DNA of 64,000 bases. It comes from Dactylorhiza incarnata (lineage: Eukaryota > Streptophyta > Magnoliopsida > Asparagales > Orchidaceae). The position numbers and the translations under genes are program-made. Shown one piece after another: positions 41,769-54,152 of the stretch. Position 1 is the first letter of the stretch; each line of letters begins with the position of its first letter. The notes below the pieces were generated by a model. That model did not search any database, was not told the origin of the DNA, and saw nothing but the letters and a program-made list of their open reading frames with translations. The stretch is taken from assembly GCA_033032865.1 (NCBI GenBank), contig JAWHQI010000068.1, positions 496,001 to 560,000 on the forward strand, read 5' to 3'.

Positions 41769-43066
41769 TTAGCCAGCAAGTCCAAGGAAACTCCTGACAT
41801 CTGCTATTATCTTCAAAATGGGCCACTCCTGGATAGGAACAATCTTCGCTGGATCCACTGCGATACCCTCACCAGTAACAACATGACCAAGGAATGCTAC
41901 TAAGGCTAACCAAAACTCATACTTGGAGAACTTGGCATATAGTTGACTCCATCGCAGGGTCTCCAACACTACGCGTAAATGAATCGCGTGTTCTTCTTTA
42001 GATTGAGAGTATACCAGAATATCGTCAATACAGACGATCACAACCCGGTCAAGGCACTCTCTGAAGGTCCAATTCATCAGATCCATGAACACTGATGGCG
42101 CGTTCATCAGTCTAAACGACATCACAGAGAACTCGTAGTGCCCGTAGTGGTTACTAAATGCCATCTTGGAAATGTCGCACTCCCGAATTTGCAACTAGTA
42201 GTAGCCAGACTTAAGATCCAGTTTTGAATAAACCGTTGATCCAACTAGCTGATCAAATAATTCATCGATTCGAGGAATCAGATACTTGTTCTTCTCGGTC
42301 CTTTTGTTCAACTCACGATAGTCTATGCGTAGACGCAGACTTCCGTCCTTCTTCTTCACAAAGCGGACTGGAGCACTCCAAGGGGATGTACTTGGGCAAA
42401 TATAGCCTTGCTCTAGCAACTTCTGTAATTGAATCTTCAATTCTGCCATCTCCTTTGGCGCAATCCGGTACGGAGAGCATGACACAGGCTTGGCACCTGG
42501 CACCATCTCTATAGTGAAGTCAATCTCATGCTGAGGTGGCGCCCTAGGAAGATCTTTCGGAAACACATCAAGATACTCCACAATAACATGAACGTCACTC
42601 AGACTGGGTTGAGGCTTTACAGCCCCCACTAGCACAAAACACAATTCTGCGCCCTGCCGAACAGCCTTGACTACTTGGACAGCAGACATCAACGTCTTGC
42701 TCGATCCTCGCAAACCAGCAAATGTAGTCGCACGCTTGGAATTTCGTCCCAGTGTGACCTCCTTAGAAGTGCAATCAATGTTGGTCTGCTGCGCCGACAA
42801 CCAGTCCATCCCAAAGATCACATCGAACTCCAAAAGCGGCAGTACCAGTGCTTCCAAATCAAAATCCTGACTTCCAATTCGCACCTTTACAATGCAACCT
42901 CGATCCGCACGCATCAAATAGCCATTGGGCAGCATCACATCTAACCATTCCTTTATCATCGTCGAAGGCACTCCAAGTTGTCGTATGAAGGCCTCCGATA
43001 GAAAGGAATGCGAAGCTACCGTATCAAATAGTGCTCTCGCAGGACAATTAAATATTAGGACAAAGC
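41769..43066 (-). pseudogene. Element G protease and reverse transcriptase
   Basis: Protease triad DTV ([13 protein letters not shown]) instead of DTG, with [15 protein letters not shown] downstream. [75 protein letters not shown], then a TAG where Gln is usual (42192-42194), [12 protein letters not shown], and the catalytic [13 protein letters not shown]. The exon begins right after the candidate intron acceptor at 43067. Confidence 0.88.
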
Positions 43067-43144
43067 CTAATACACACAAGGTTAACAAACAAAGCATAAG
43101 GTATGAAGTATAAAAAGCAACAAAAGCTGTATACTAACTCATAC
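43067..43144 (-). other. Candidate 78-nt intron between gag and protease, element G
   Basis: Donor GACAG|GTATGAG, acceptor TGTGTATTAG|G. Retention gives an in-frame TAG four codons in; removal joins SDMVTG to [14 protein letters not shown] in frame. The same 78-nt insertion is in element H (54075-54152). Confidence 0.65.
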
Positions 43145-44204
43145 CTGTCACCATGTCACTCTGCTTTATGGCCTCCTGTTGGCCAAGATTGTACACACTA
43201 GGCTGGGCTGGAGTCGCATGGGATGCGATTGACTCCACCGCCTTCCCTTTCTCTACCGCATAAGCAGCAACTGCCCTCTTATCGCTGCGACAGTCACGAG
43301 AATAATGCCCCGGCTTTCCACAGTTATAATAGATGAGTGGACCCCGCCCAGTCGTCACACCCGAACCAGCAGATTGAGCTGACCCAGACGGTCTCGCTCT
43401 TTTCCTCCATTTGCTTTGCCCATACTTCACACAGTTCGGTACCTTGAATTATGGCTTCACCACAGCTAACTCCTTTCTGCTCTGCGACCGCTTCATATCC
43501 TTTTCCAGGGAACGATCCGTATTACCCAGGGTCATAAACCCCTATGTCATTGGCCCCGACAGAAGGAACCGCAATTCTTCTCGTAGACCTTCGTAAAACC
43601 TATTGGTCTTCCGAGCTTCATCTGCAAAGGTCACTCCTGCGTACCTCCCCAACCGGGTAAACTCATGCAGGAAGTCATCAATCATACAATCACCTTAAGT
43701 TAGACTGTTGAATTGGTTCTCCATCTTGATCTGTTGAGCAGGTGGGAGATACCGCGCCAAAAACAATCTCGAAAACTCGTCGAACGAGATATCCGACAGC
43801 TTCCTTCCTGCTAGCTGATTCAACTCTAGCTCATCCCACCACAGTTGTCCTTCCCCATCAAGAAGGAAGGTTGCCAATGTAACCTTCTGCTCTTCCTCCG
43901 TATCAGTGTCCTTCAAGTTCTTTCTAACCCTGGATAACCAATCCTCAGCTTGAGTCGGGGTTCCTGCCCCCGTGAATGTAGGAGGATGAAAATTCAGAAA
44001 GTTCTGCAGCTGCTGGACCGGAGCTCTTAATGCCCTCACAGGCACTGGTCTTTCAACCACTGGTTCAATTGCTACAGCCGGCACCGGAGCCACCCCTAGG
44101 GTAGGAGGCTGTCCAGGGACATGCCCTCCAGGTTGTGCAGGGAACATAGTAAACACTCCTTCAGCTACCATCCTTACTATCTCAGCAGAAGGTGGAGTCG
44201 GCAC
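43145..44204 (-). pseudogene. gag: Element G gag
   Basis: Tekay-type gag: NFLNFHPPTFTGAGTPTQAEDWL, VTLATFLLDGEGQLWWDELEL, ISFDEFSRLFLARYLPPAQQ, then stops (43695, about 43545, about 43447), a basic KYGQSKWRKRARPSGSAQ stretch and a CCHC knuckle reading YYNCGKPGHYSRDC. Particle and RNA-binding protein. The Pro-rich N-terminus starts at about 44204. Confidence 0.85.
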
Positions 44205-44510
44205 CTCAGCTGGTGCACTGCTCGCAGTCGAACGCGGGGGTCAGGACGGCCCCGATCCACTCCTAGACAATATATATGTGCACAAAACACAATTAGCGAC
44301 TAAGATATAGCATGGATTAACAAAGGAACACATAAGTTCCATCACAATGCTACAAGCAGACGCGTAATTCATTCCTAAAGTGGACAGTTACTGGTTATTT
44401 ATGTCTTAACGACGATGCACAAACGTGCTCACCACCCCTTAAAATAATTCATCCACAAATTCAGATGGAAAGGGATCGAGACCCGTAGTTGATACCAATT
44501 TGTAACACCC

Positions 44511-46433
44511 TCCCTGTTACATATCATATAGCAGTAGGTCCGGCCGGGACCCCATGCCATAGGAAACAAACAGAAGAGCGCGTTACATAATTAGTTTAAA
44601 TAGTTAAGCATATAACTATCTCATCACATAGAGTTGTATTACGGAAGAATTTCATTTATTAAGATAAAACCAGTTCATTATTTGTCCACTTCTATACAGG
44701 GAATGAAAAAACAACAGGGTTTGCTTATTACACTGTTTATATCAACTAAGTGGCTTACAAAATATCGGCACGCAGGCCGGCCAAACATGAAAAATAGTAA
44801 ACAAAACACTTCGGCCTTCGAGGGCCAGCAAAGCGCAGCAGCAGGGGCTTCAACCTGCTATTTCCCACTAGTCTCACCAGGATCTGTACAAACAAATCCA
44901 CCAAGCTGTGGGAAAACAGGCAACCGGTCAGCTTTAGCTGACCAAATTTTATAACGACCCCACCCCATGCCGGGGGCGGTGGTACTCCTTCCCTGCAGGT
45001 AAGAGTTAGCAGCATATAAACACATATATCCGCAAACAACACCAGCGTAGGCAAACACCGCCATCCGCTTCGCGCTATCAAGGCACACTTTGGCATACTC
45101 CCCGAGTTACGCCTCCACGCTAAGCATTTTTTGACTTAGCTAACTACTTAAGCTAGGTCGTACACACGAAGTTTCTGCACTCTTCCAAAGCCCGGCGCAT
45201 CGAGGGGCGAACTCTTCACCAACACTATGGGCGGGTTCGGATAAACTAGGCTCGTGCTCAATCATCGCGATCAACTCTACACGATGCGGGTAAGCTTTCA
45301 CCTGTGCCCGTTTCTCAAAGCTAGGCTCTCTAGGCCCTTCAACTTCTTCTGCCACACACCCATCCTTCAGGACATAGGTTGCACAGGAACAAACAATCAG
45401 CTTGCTAGGCGCTACCGCCGGCGCTAACGCTAGTGCCCGGTGCTAGCATCAGAACCCAGTTCTGCCCGACATTAGTAACAAAAGTTAGTTCTGCTACTTC
45501 TGGAGTAACACTCCCAGAACTCATCATCTTTTGCTCACCTGGAGCTAGCGCCGACGCTACCACTAGCGCCCGACGCTAGTAACAGAACCTAGTTCTGCTA
45601 ACCATTTCTCGGGTATTTTTTGGGAAACACCTCCAGAACCATTTACAGTACAAATTATTATGCAGAACCCGAAAAATACAGCATATAGCATGGAGTATTC
45701 TCCGGCATGCAATTAACCAGCATCACCAATACAGACCAACTTGTCCGGATGGGCTTAACACAGCATGCCTATATCCGTACTTCGATTCTGGATTCTAAAT
45801 GCAAATTATTGTGGGGGAAAACATCAACCCACTGGAAGAACCCATCTACTAATTAGTAGAAGCCTTCCAAATCATGCAAATAAAACGACGCACACGTCCA
45901 TAGATGTAGGGAGGAGAATCGTTACCCTCGACGCTCGTTTTTGTGCTATAATCAACGATTGCTCCGGAGAGAACTTGCTGAAATGGCTTCCTCTCCACGG
46001 AGTCGATGATGGCACGCGCACGCCAGATCTCCTTCGCGGATTTTCCCTTAGCTCAACGAGCAGCTAGCCCAACCCTCTGCTTCCTTACTGAAGGAGAGAG
46101 AGAATGAAAGCAGGAAATGAGAAGAGAACCTTGGAATTGGCTGCTATATCATTTTCCCGCTACCGCCGATGCTAGCCTATAGCGCCTGGCACTAGCCCAA
46201 AATTGGTACCGCTTTACCGCTTAAGGATCCGTCGTGAAACGCTACCGCTAGCGCTACCGCCTGTGCTATCTTTTCATCAACGAACTCACTTGGGTTCGTC
46301 ATGGTTCGTCGACACATATTCATCGGTAAGCTACTCAACGATAAGGGCTATCACCGACGCTAGCACTAGCACCTGGCGCTAGCTCGATAACCTTCCTTAT
46401 CAATTCCGTGCACTTTAAAACTGGGGTCTTACA
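44511..46433 (-). repeat. Element G 5' LTR
   Basis: 1923 bp, paired with 37736-39645. PBS-like gatacca (minus TGGTATC) at 44501-44507 precedes it. U3 array at 46159-46384 and an internal cluster at 45408-45600. Confidence 0.93.
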
Positions 46434-46438
46434 ACACC

Positions 46439-47311
46439 TGTACATGGATTCATCAAAGGCCTTGACCTTCTCATCCTTGCCCAAGGAAATGTTCGACCCC
46501 ATGGGAGTTTTCATGGTGGAAGCTGATTCCATCCCAAACTTTTTGATAAGCTCCCTAGTGTACTTAGTCTGAGATATGAATATTCCCTCATCAGACTGTT
46601 TCACTTGGAGGCTTAAAAAGTATTTGAGCTCTCCCACACTGCTCATCTCAAACTCCCCCTGCATAAGGTTGTCAAAACTTTTGCAGAGGTTGTCATCAGT
46701 AGACCCAAATATTATGTCATCAATATATATTTGGACTAGAAGACACTTGCCCTTTGTTTTCCTAAGAAACAATGTGATATCTATCTTTCTCCTCAAGAAC
46801 TTGTTCTTGATGAGAAATCTCGACAAGGTCTCACACCAAGCCCTAGGGGCTTGCTTTAGACCATATAGAGCTTCCCTAAGTAAATACACATGGAAGAGAG
46901 GGTTGGATGCACAAAACCTAATGGTTGTTCAACATATACCTCTTCCTACAAGTCACCATTGAGGAGGGCTGATATGACATCCATTTTATATACTTTGAAC
47001 CCCTTGTGTGCAACATAGGCAAGGAATAGCCTAATTGATTCTAACCTAGCAACATGGGCAAAGGTTTGATCAAAGTCTATTCCCTCTTCTTGTCTATAGC
47101 CCTTGGCTACCAATCTAGCCTTGTTTTTTATGATTATTCCATTTCCATCCAACTTGTTCCTGTAAATCCATTTGGTGCCAATAATGACGTGTCCTTGAGG
47201 TTTTGGCACCAACTTCCATACCTTGCATCTTTTGAATTGAAGAAGTTCTTCTTGCATGGCTTGAATCCGAAATGTGTCTTGGTTGGCATCTTCAAACTTC
47301 TTGGGCTCCAT
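46439..47311 (-). pseudogene. Element E reverse transcriptase
   Basis: Two frames: [73 protein letters not shown]; then [17 protein letters not shown] and the catalytic LVQIYIDDIIFGS (YIDD), GELKYFLSLQVKQS. Ends at SMYRC where G is inserted; RNase H resumes at 37730. A frame change lies near 46900-46946. Confidence 0.9.
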
Positions 47312-48586
47312 TTATGATAAGAAGCTCAGGAATAGGGCTTCATTGTGAGCCCTGCTTTTGGTTAGTACACCTTGGTTCTGATCTCCAATACTTTGTTATC
47401 TTGGATGATCCCTTAGGTGTCTTGTAGCTGCAGACAATCTGTCCTCAATTTGCGTTATTTCTTCTACTGGTTCATCAGTATCTTCAGCAGCCTGCACCTC
47501 TTCATCTTCTAGAATTACAGCATCTGTATAGGTTTTGCTACTGCTGGGTATGTTTTGTATAGAAATCTTTTCCATTGCCTTTTCACTTCCTGTCAAAATA
47601 GAAGAACTAGGCCATCCCTTATAGATTAGGCTGGTCTCATCAAATACCACATGCATAGATTCTTCTACAACACGAGTCTTCTTGTTATAAACTCTATAAG
47701 CTCTGCTATGTGAGCTATATCCAACAATAATCCCCACATTGCATTTCTCTGCAAACTTTGTTAATTGAGATTTTCCATTGTTTAAAATGTAGCATTTTGA
47801 ATCAAAGATTCTAAAGTATGAAATTGTTAGTTGTTTGACTTTCAGAATCTCATAGAGGGTAATTCCATGAAACTTATTGATGGAAGCTCTATTGAGAACA
47901 TAGCATGCAGTATTGACTGCCTCAGCCCAGAAATATTCTGGGAGTGAGGAGTCACTAAGCAATGTTCTCCCAGCTTCTATCAAAGTTTTATTCCTCCTCT
48001 CAGCCACACCATTTTGTTGTGGAGTCCTTGGGGAGGATAACCCTTGGGTAATACCAAATTCTTGACAAAACCTTGTCATGGCTTCAGATTGAAATTCTGT
48101 GTCATGGCCAGTCCTAGTCCTGACCACAGTACATTGTAAGTCATTCTGAATTGACTTGACATGGTTTATAAAGACATTTAAAGTATCTGATTTCTTCTTA
48201 AGGAAGAATACCCATGTATATTTTGAGTGATCATCAACAATCACCAAAGTATACAACTTCCTACCTAGGCTCTGAATTGACAAACGACCAAGCAAGTCCA
48301 TGTGCAAATGATATAGACATCTTTCAGTGTCTTTGGAGCCAATACTTTTAAAGGTGGCCCTTGTTTGCTTACCCATTTGGTAAGCATGACAGGGACCACT
48401 TTTAATACATTTCAAGTTTGGACTATTCCTAACAAGGTTTTTAGAGAATAGTCAATGCATTGTCTTGTAGTTAATGAGGGCAAGTCTCTTGTGCCATTGG
48501 ACATAAAGAGACTCACTTTCATTACCCACAAGACATACAAATGATAGAGAATTGTTGCATATAAAATTTAAACAATAAACATTCAC
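47312..48586 (-). pseudogene. Element E integrase
   Basis: Starts inside the protease-integrase linker (VYCLNFICN) at the 48586 junction. Zinc finger WHKRLALINYKT (second His replaced by Leu), a stop, then CIKSGPCHAYQMGKQT. Core: LHMDLLGRL (Asp), IVDDHSKYTWVFFLKK, then RTRTGHDTEF where the second catalytic Asp position (RSDHGTEF type) is altered, and PQQNGVAERRNKTL (Glu). C-terminal blocks YFRIFDSKCYILNNGK and [16 protein letters not shown] follow. Confidence 0.87.
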
Positions 48587-48824
48587 AGCCGCCTATATAT
48601 GTGAACGAAACACAATTAGCGACTAAGAGATACATGGAATAACAAAGGAACTCATAAGTTCCATCACAAGGCTACAATCATACAAGTACTTCATTCCTAA
48701 AGTGAACAGTTACTGGTTATTTACATGTCTTAACGGCGATGCACACACATGCTCACCACCCTTTAAAAGAATTCGACCACGAATTCAGACGGAAAGTGAT
48801 CGAGACCCGTAGCTGATACCAATT
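48587..48824 (-). repeat. Truncated second leader (5' UTR and PBS) of an H-family copy
   Basis: The sequence from cctatatatgtg to the PBS (gctgatacca, about 48812-48821) repeats 55270-55510. No gene. It ends at the E junction near 48586. Confidence 0.8.
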
Positions 48825-50618
48825 TGTAACACCCTCCCTATTACATAGCATATAGTAGTAGGTCCGGCCGGGACCCCACGCCATATGAAACGAACAGAAG
48901 AGCACGTTACTTAATTAGCGTTAAACAGTTAAGAATATAACTATCTCAGCCCACAGAGTCACATAACAGAAGCATTTAATTTCATATAAAACCAGTTCAT
49001 ACATTGTCCACACTAGCAACTAGGAATGAAATACAATAAGTTATTTACAAGGTTTGTTCACAACATGTTTATAACAAAGGTGGATTCCAAACATCGGCAC
49101 GCAGGCTGACCACACATGAAAACAGTAAACAAAATAACTCGTCCTTTGAGGGCCAGCATAGCACAGCACAACAAAGCAGTATATATTTCACAGGTGCGTC
49201 TAAGCACCACATAGAAACATTCATCACACGGTGACATCAAATCACACGTTAAGTGCACTCACGGCACGTCATCCTCAAGTCCTTTTTCAACTTGGATGAT
49301 CAGATTGAGCTAGGCCGTACACATGAAGTTCTGACACTATCGTTATGATCTAGATGTCAGGATTCAACTATGCCTGGCCCGGGTTCGGTTCAGCTTATGC
49401 CCGCGCTCATAAATGTCAGGATTCAACTTAGCCTGACACGGGTTTGGCTTCCCCTTGTGCCCTATGAACTATAACCTCACAGGGTCATTACCTAAGCCTC
49501 AGGGGAGAGGTCCAAACACGGTAAGCAATCTCAAAGATTACTGTCTCCGATGTTACTTCTTAATGCTGGGTGTTAGCCCTTAACGCTGCGCGTTACCCTT
49601 AACGCTGGGCCTTAGCTCAGTTTCGGTTAATTTCTGGGTAACACCTCCAGAACTCACTACATCACGACTCAGTACTCAAAACCTAAAAAACACATCATAT
49701 GGCGCTACCGCCCGTGTTAGCTCTAACGCCTGGCATTAACGAACAGAACAACAAGCAACATCACCAATCCAAACCAACCTGTCCAGATGGGCTTCACACA
49801 GCATGCCTATGTTCGTACTATCATTCCGGACTCTATATGCAAATTTTGTGGGGATAGCATCAACCCACCGGAAGAACCCATCTACTAATTAGTAGAAGTC
49901 TTCCTAAGCATGCAAATCAAAGGACGCACATGTCCATAGATGAAGGGAGGAGAATCGTTACCCTTGGTGCCTGTTTCAGTGCCATAGAAACGAAAGGAAA
50001 TCGGCTGGAATCTTTTGAAACAGCTTCCTCTCTTCTGAATCGACGATGGCACAAACACGCAAGCAATCTACTCCACGGATTTGCCCTCAGCACAACGTAC
50101 GGCTAGCCAAAAGTGACCTCCTTTCTTCTGGTCACGACTTCTCTGCCTTTGGAAAGAGCTTGGAATCAGAATTTAGAAGGAAAAATGAACTTGGCTGCCT
50201 TATATATTTTTCTTGGCTAACGCGGGCGTTAGCACTTAACGCGGGCGTTAGCCTCTACGGCGGTGGCCGAACTTATCCACAACCGCTGACCAGCCGCTTA
50301 AGGAAAATCGACGGGAAGTTAACGTTGGCGTTAGCTCTAACGCCAATCGACGTCCCGTCCCGACGATCGGGCTGCCTACCTGTCGAGAAGACGACACGCT
50401 TAAGTCCTTGTCTAATGCCTGGTGTTAACGCTAACGCCGGGCGCTAGCTCTCAGACTTAATAATCCGCTGGGAAAAACAGGGGTGCTACAAACATTTCTC
50501 GAGAAGAACATAAAGAATTTCTCGAGAAGGACCTAATGCCTAGCGTTAACCATAACGCCTGGCGTTAGCGCCTTACATCAACCCTCTTTCTTTTGCTGGG
50601 GAAATCTGGGGTGTTACA
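48825..50618 (-). repeat. Element H LTR (left copy)
   Basis: 1794 bp, TGTAACACCC...GGTGTTACA, TATA box (minus TATATAAGG) at 50199-50207, palindromic array at 50217-50580 and a further cluster at about 49553-49740. PPT at 50619-50632. No credible gene inside. Confidence 0.92.
50217..50580. promoter_or_regulatory. U3 array of TAACGC/GCGTTA motifs, element H
   Basis: CTAACGCGGGCGTTAGC, TTAACGCGGGCGTTAGC, TAACGTTGGCGTTAGC, TTAACGCTAACGCC and CTAACGCCTGGCGTTAG-like inverted pairs. Two TTTCTCGAGAAG words lie at 50496-50529. The other LTR carries the same array at 56891-57245. Confidence 0.6.
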
Positions 50619-50700
50619 ATTCCCCTCCCCTTAAAGAAAGTTCGTCCTGAACATCAATTCTAAGAAAGAAAGTAACAGTACAAAACACATAACTTGTACC

Positions 50701-51060
50701 TTAACGGAATAGTTCAGGGAACTCATCACGCATGGTTTGCTCACGCTCCCATGAAAGCTCCTCACGACCGCAGTTGTTCCAGTGGACTTTGACCATTCGG
50801 ATCATTTTATTCCGCAACTGCTTGACATCAGTGTCTTCGATGCAAATAGGCGTGACCAACATCTTCAGCTCATCATTGACCGACACTTGATCCTTCACCA
50901 GGACCTGGCTAGGCTCTGGCACAGCTTTTCGCAGCATAGAGATGTGAAACACATCGTGCAGTCATCTCAACTCTGTCGAAAGAGCGAGCCGATAGGCAGA
51001 TTCACCAACACGTTCCAGTATTTCAAACGGTCCAAGGTATCTCGGACTCAGCTTTTTCAA
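50701..51060 (-). pseudogene. Element H integrase tail and chromodomain
   Basis: Same ending as G: MFHISMLRKAVPEPSQ, CIEDTDVKQLRNKMIRMVKVHW, NNCGREELSWEREQTMRDEFPELF. A frame change near 50960 separates it from the core. Confidence 0.85.
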
Positions 51061-51900
51061 GCAGCGAATCCTTGACACACCCTCGAATGGTTTTATCTTT
51101 AGGTAGACCTAGTCGCCCACGGTGAACTCGACATTTCTGTGCTTGGCTTTGTAGTATTTTGCCTGCCTATCTTGTGCAATCAACAATCTATCCCGGATTA
51201 TTCGAATAGATAAATTTGCATCTTCGACTTCCTTCCGCTTAAACATCTTCGACTCGCATGTCTCCGCCCAAGATAAGGGAGTGCGGAAAGCTCTACCATA
51301 GATGGCCTCGAAGGGCACCATCTTTATACTCGCCTGGTAGCTGTTATTATAAGAGAACTCGATCATGAAAAGATGATCTTCCCACTTCTTACCGAAATCA
51401 AGGATGCACATACGGAGCATATCCTCCAGAGTTCTGTTTATACGTTCAGCCTGTCCATACGTTTGCGGGTGGAAGGCAGTACTAAACTTCAACTTTGTAC
51501 CCAACAACTGGTGGATTAGCCTCCAATCTTTCAAAGTAAAACGCCCGTCTCGATCACTAATGATGCTACGGGGCACACCGTGCAATCGTACGATGCTATC
51601 AACATACAGCTTTGCTAACTTTTCGACTGAATCGTCCCTCCGGTTTGGAATAAAGTGGGCTACCTTCAACAAGCAATCCACGACCACCCACACGGCATCA
51701 TTCCCACTCTGTGATCTCGGCAAACCGTGCACGAAATCCATCGTAATGTCATCCAATTTCCATTCCGGCACAGACAACGACTTCAGGAAACCTCCAGGTT
51801 TCTGACATTCGGCCTTCACCAGTGCGCAAGTTTTACACTTTGCCACATAAAGGGCGATGTCCTTCTTCAAACCTGGCTACCAAAACAACTTTTTCATGTC
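51061..51900 (-). pseudogene. Element H integrase core
   Basis: KKDIALYVAKCKTCALVKAE completes the zinc finger that G lacks; then DDITMDFVHGLPRSQSG (Asp), VVVDCLLKVAHFIP, RSIISDRDGRFTLK (Asp), PQTYGQAERINRTLEDM (Glu) and a YGRAFRTPLSW block. Less damaged than G; a TAG lies near 51885 and others near 51108. Confidence 0.87.
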
Positions 51901-53133
51901 TTGGTACATTTTTGTGATCCCTGGGTGAATTGAGTACTTTGTAAAATGGTCTTCGTACATAAATTCCTCCCGCAATTTACCCACATTTGGGACGCATAGC
52001 CGACCATCTTTCCACATTAGACCGTCGTCTAACACAAACTCTGTAACAGACCGAACCTCTGACTCTGCCAAGTAGCGTTGCATGCTCGAATCAAGTTCCA
52101 GGGCCTGTCGTATTCTGTCTGCTAGGTCGTATTGCACCTCCGTCCAGTTCAAGCACATACTCGCACTAGAACTCCTCTCCACACAGGAGATCTCTAAAGC
52201 TTCCAAGTCATTGATCAGACGAGAGTCATGCGTTTGAACCCAGTTGGCCTGCGCAGAAGCTCTCCGGCTCAAAGCATCTGCGACGACATTTCCCTTCCTG
52301 GGAGTATAGTGTATCTCAAAAGTGTAGTCCTCCATGAACTCCATACACCTTCATTGCCGCATTTTAAGCTCTTTCTGATTTAACAGATACTTTAGGCTCT
52401 TATGGTCTATAAAGATATCTACCTTCACACCATACAAGTAGTGCCGCCATAATTTCAGAGCGAAGATTACGGCCGCAAACTCCAGGTCATGGACCGGGTA
52501 ATTCTGCTCATGCACTTTCAACTGGCGAGAGCCATAAGCTATCACTTGACCATGCTGAAGAAGTACGCAGCCTAAGCCGCTCCCTGCCGCATCGCTGTAA
52601 ATTTCATAGCCTTCTGTACCACATGGCAAACACAAGATTGGTGTCATGGTCAGACGACTCTTTAACTCCTCGAAAGCTTCTGCACACGCTGGTGACCAAA
52701 CAAACTTCTGATCTTTCCTTGTCAAAGTTGTGAGAGGAAGAGCAATCCGCGAAAAGTTCTCCACGAAGCGCCTATAGTAGCCAGCAAGTCCAAGGAAATT
52801 TCTGACTTCTGCTATTGACTTCAAAACGTGCCACTCCTGGATAATAACTATCTTTGTTGGATCCACTGCGATACCCTCACCACTAACCACATGACAAAGG
52901 AACGTTACTGAGGCTAACCAAAACTCACACTTGGAGAACTTGGCATACAACTGACTCCATCGCAGGGTCTCCAAAACTACGTGTAAATGAATCGCCTGAT
53001 CTTCTTTAGATTGAGAGTAGACCAGAATATCATCAATAAAGACTATCACGAACCGGTCAAGGCATTCTCGAAAGGTCCTATTCATCATATCCATGAATAC
53101 TGATGGTGCATTCATCAGTCCAAACGACATCAC
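51901..53133 (-). pseudogene. Element H RT C-terminus and RNase H
   Basis: [15 protein letters not shown], catalytic [36 protein letters not shown], then RNase [41 protein letters not shown] and [13 protein letters not shown] stop near 52345 splits it. Catalytic RT residues are intact. Confidence 0.88.
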
Positions 53134-53139
53134 TGTGAA

Positions 53140-54074
53140 CTAGTAGTGCCCATAGCGGGTACTAAATGCCGTCTTGGGAATATCGCATTTTCGAATCCGC
53201 AACTGGTAGTAGCCAGACTTAAGATCCAGTTTCGAATACACCATTGATCCGACTAGCTGATCAAATAAGTCATTGATTCGAGGAATCAGATACTTGTTCT
53301 TCTCGGCCAGGTTGTTCAATTCACGATAGTCTATGCAGATAAGTAGGCTTCCATCCTTATTCTTCACAAAAAGGACCGGAGCACCCCAAGGTGACGTACT
53401 TGGACGTATATAGCCTTGCTCCAGTAACTCCTGTAATTGAACCTTCAATTCTGCCATCTCCTTTGGCGCAATTCTATAAGGAGAGCGTGACACATGTTTG
53501 GAACCTGGCACCAACTCTATTGTAAAGTTAATCTCTCGCTCATGTGGCGCCCCAGGAAGATCTTTCGGAAACACATCAGGATACTCCGCAATAACAGGAA
53601 AGTCACTCAAACTGGGCTGAGGCTTTGCAGCTCCCACTAGCACAAAACACAATTCTGCACCTTGCCGACCTGCCTTGACTACTTGGACAGCAGACATCAA
53701 CGTCTTGCTCGATCCTTGCAAACCAGCAAATATAGTCGCACGTTCGGTATTCCGCCCTAGTGTGACCTCCTTAGAAGTGCAATCAATGTAGGTCTGCTGC
53801 GCCGACAGCCAGTCCATACCAAAGATCACATAGAACTCCGAAAGAGGCAGTATCAATGCTTCCAAATCAAAATCTTGACTTCCAATTTGCTCCTTGACAG
53901 CACAGCCTCGATCCGCACGCATCGAGCATCCATTGGGTAGCATCACATCTAATCGTTCCCTTCTAAATTACGAAGGCTCCCCAAGCAGTTGTATGAAGCC
54001 CTCCGATAGAAAAGAATGTGAAGCTCCCGTATCAAACAATGCTCTCGCCCAAGAGTTAAATATTAGGACAAATC
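53140..54074 (-). pseudogene. Element H protease and RT N-terminus
   Basis: Protease triad DTG intact ([16 protein letters not shown]), [16 protein letters not shown] blocks [52 protein letters not shown] and [10 protein letters not shown], ending at a TAG at about 53140. A frame break lies near 53960. Confidence 0.87.
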
Positions 54075-54152
54075 TTAATACACACAAGGTTAACAAGCAA
54101 TGCACAAGGTATGAAGTATCAAAAGCAATAAAAGTTGTATACTAATGCATAC
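54075..54152 (-). other. Intron-like 78-nt segment, element H, acceptor mutated
   Basis: Aligned with G's 43067-43144: donor GACAG|GTATGC is intact, but the acceptor reads TATTAAG where G has TATTAGG, a G-to-A change at the last intron base. Size is unchanged. Confidence 0.55.

Larger units (their letters stand above)
37736..46433 (-). mobile_element. Element G: Tekay-like gypsy chromovirus nested in element E
   Basis: 8698 bp with LTRs 37736-39645 and 44511-46433, TSD ACACC, PPT (39646-39658) and full gag-protease-RT-RNase H-integrase-chromodomain order on the minus strand. LTR copies differ by about 9% in the first ~107 bp by eye, so it is old. Many stops, a damaged protease triad and a broken integrase zinc finger make it inactive. 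Confidence 0.95.
21378..48586 (-). mobile_element. Element E: SIRE-like copia with ORF3, split by F and G, 5' end lost
   Basis: Segments in minus order: integrase (47396-48586), RT (46439-47311 and beyond), RNase H (37116-37730), ORF3 (34962-36860 and 23011-23954), PPT (22621-22632), 3' LTR (21378-22620). F (TSD CAAAC) and G (TSD ACACC) account for the breaks: removing each rejoins the coding sequence. Gag, protease and 5' LTR are absent; at about 48586 E is fused to the leader of gypsy element H. Confidence 0.88.
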
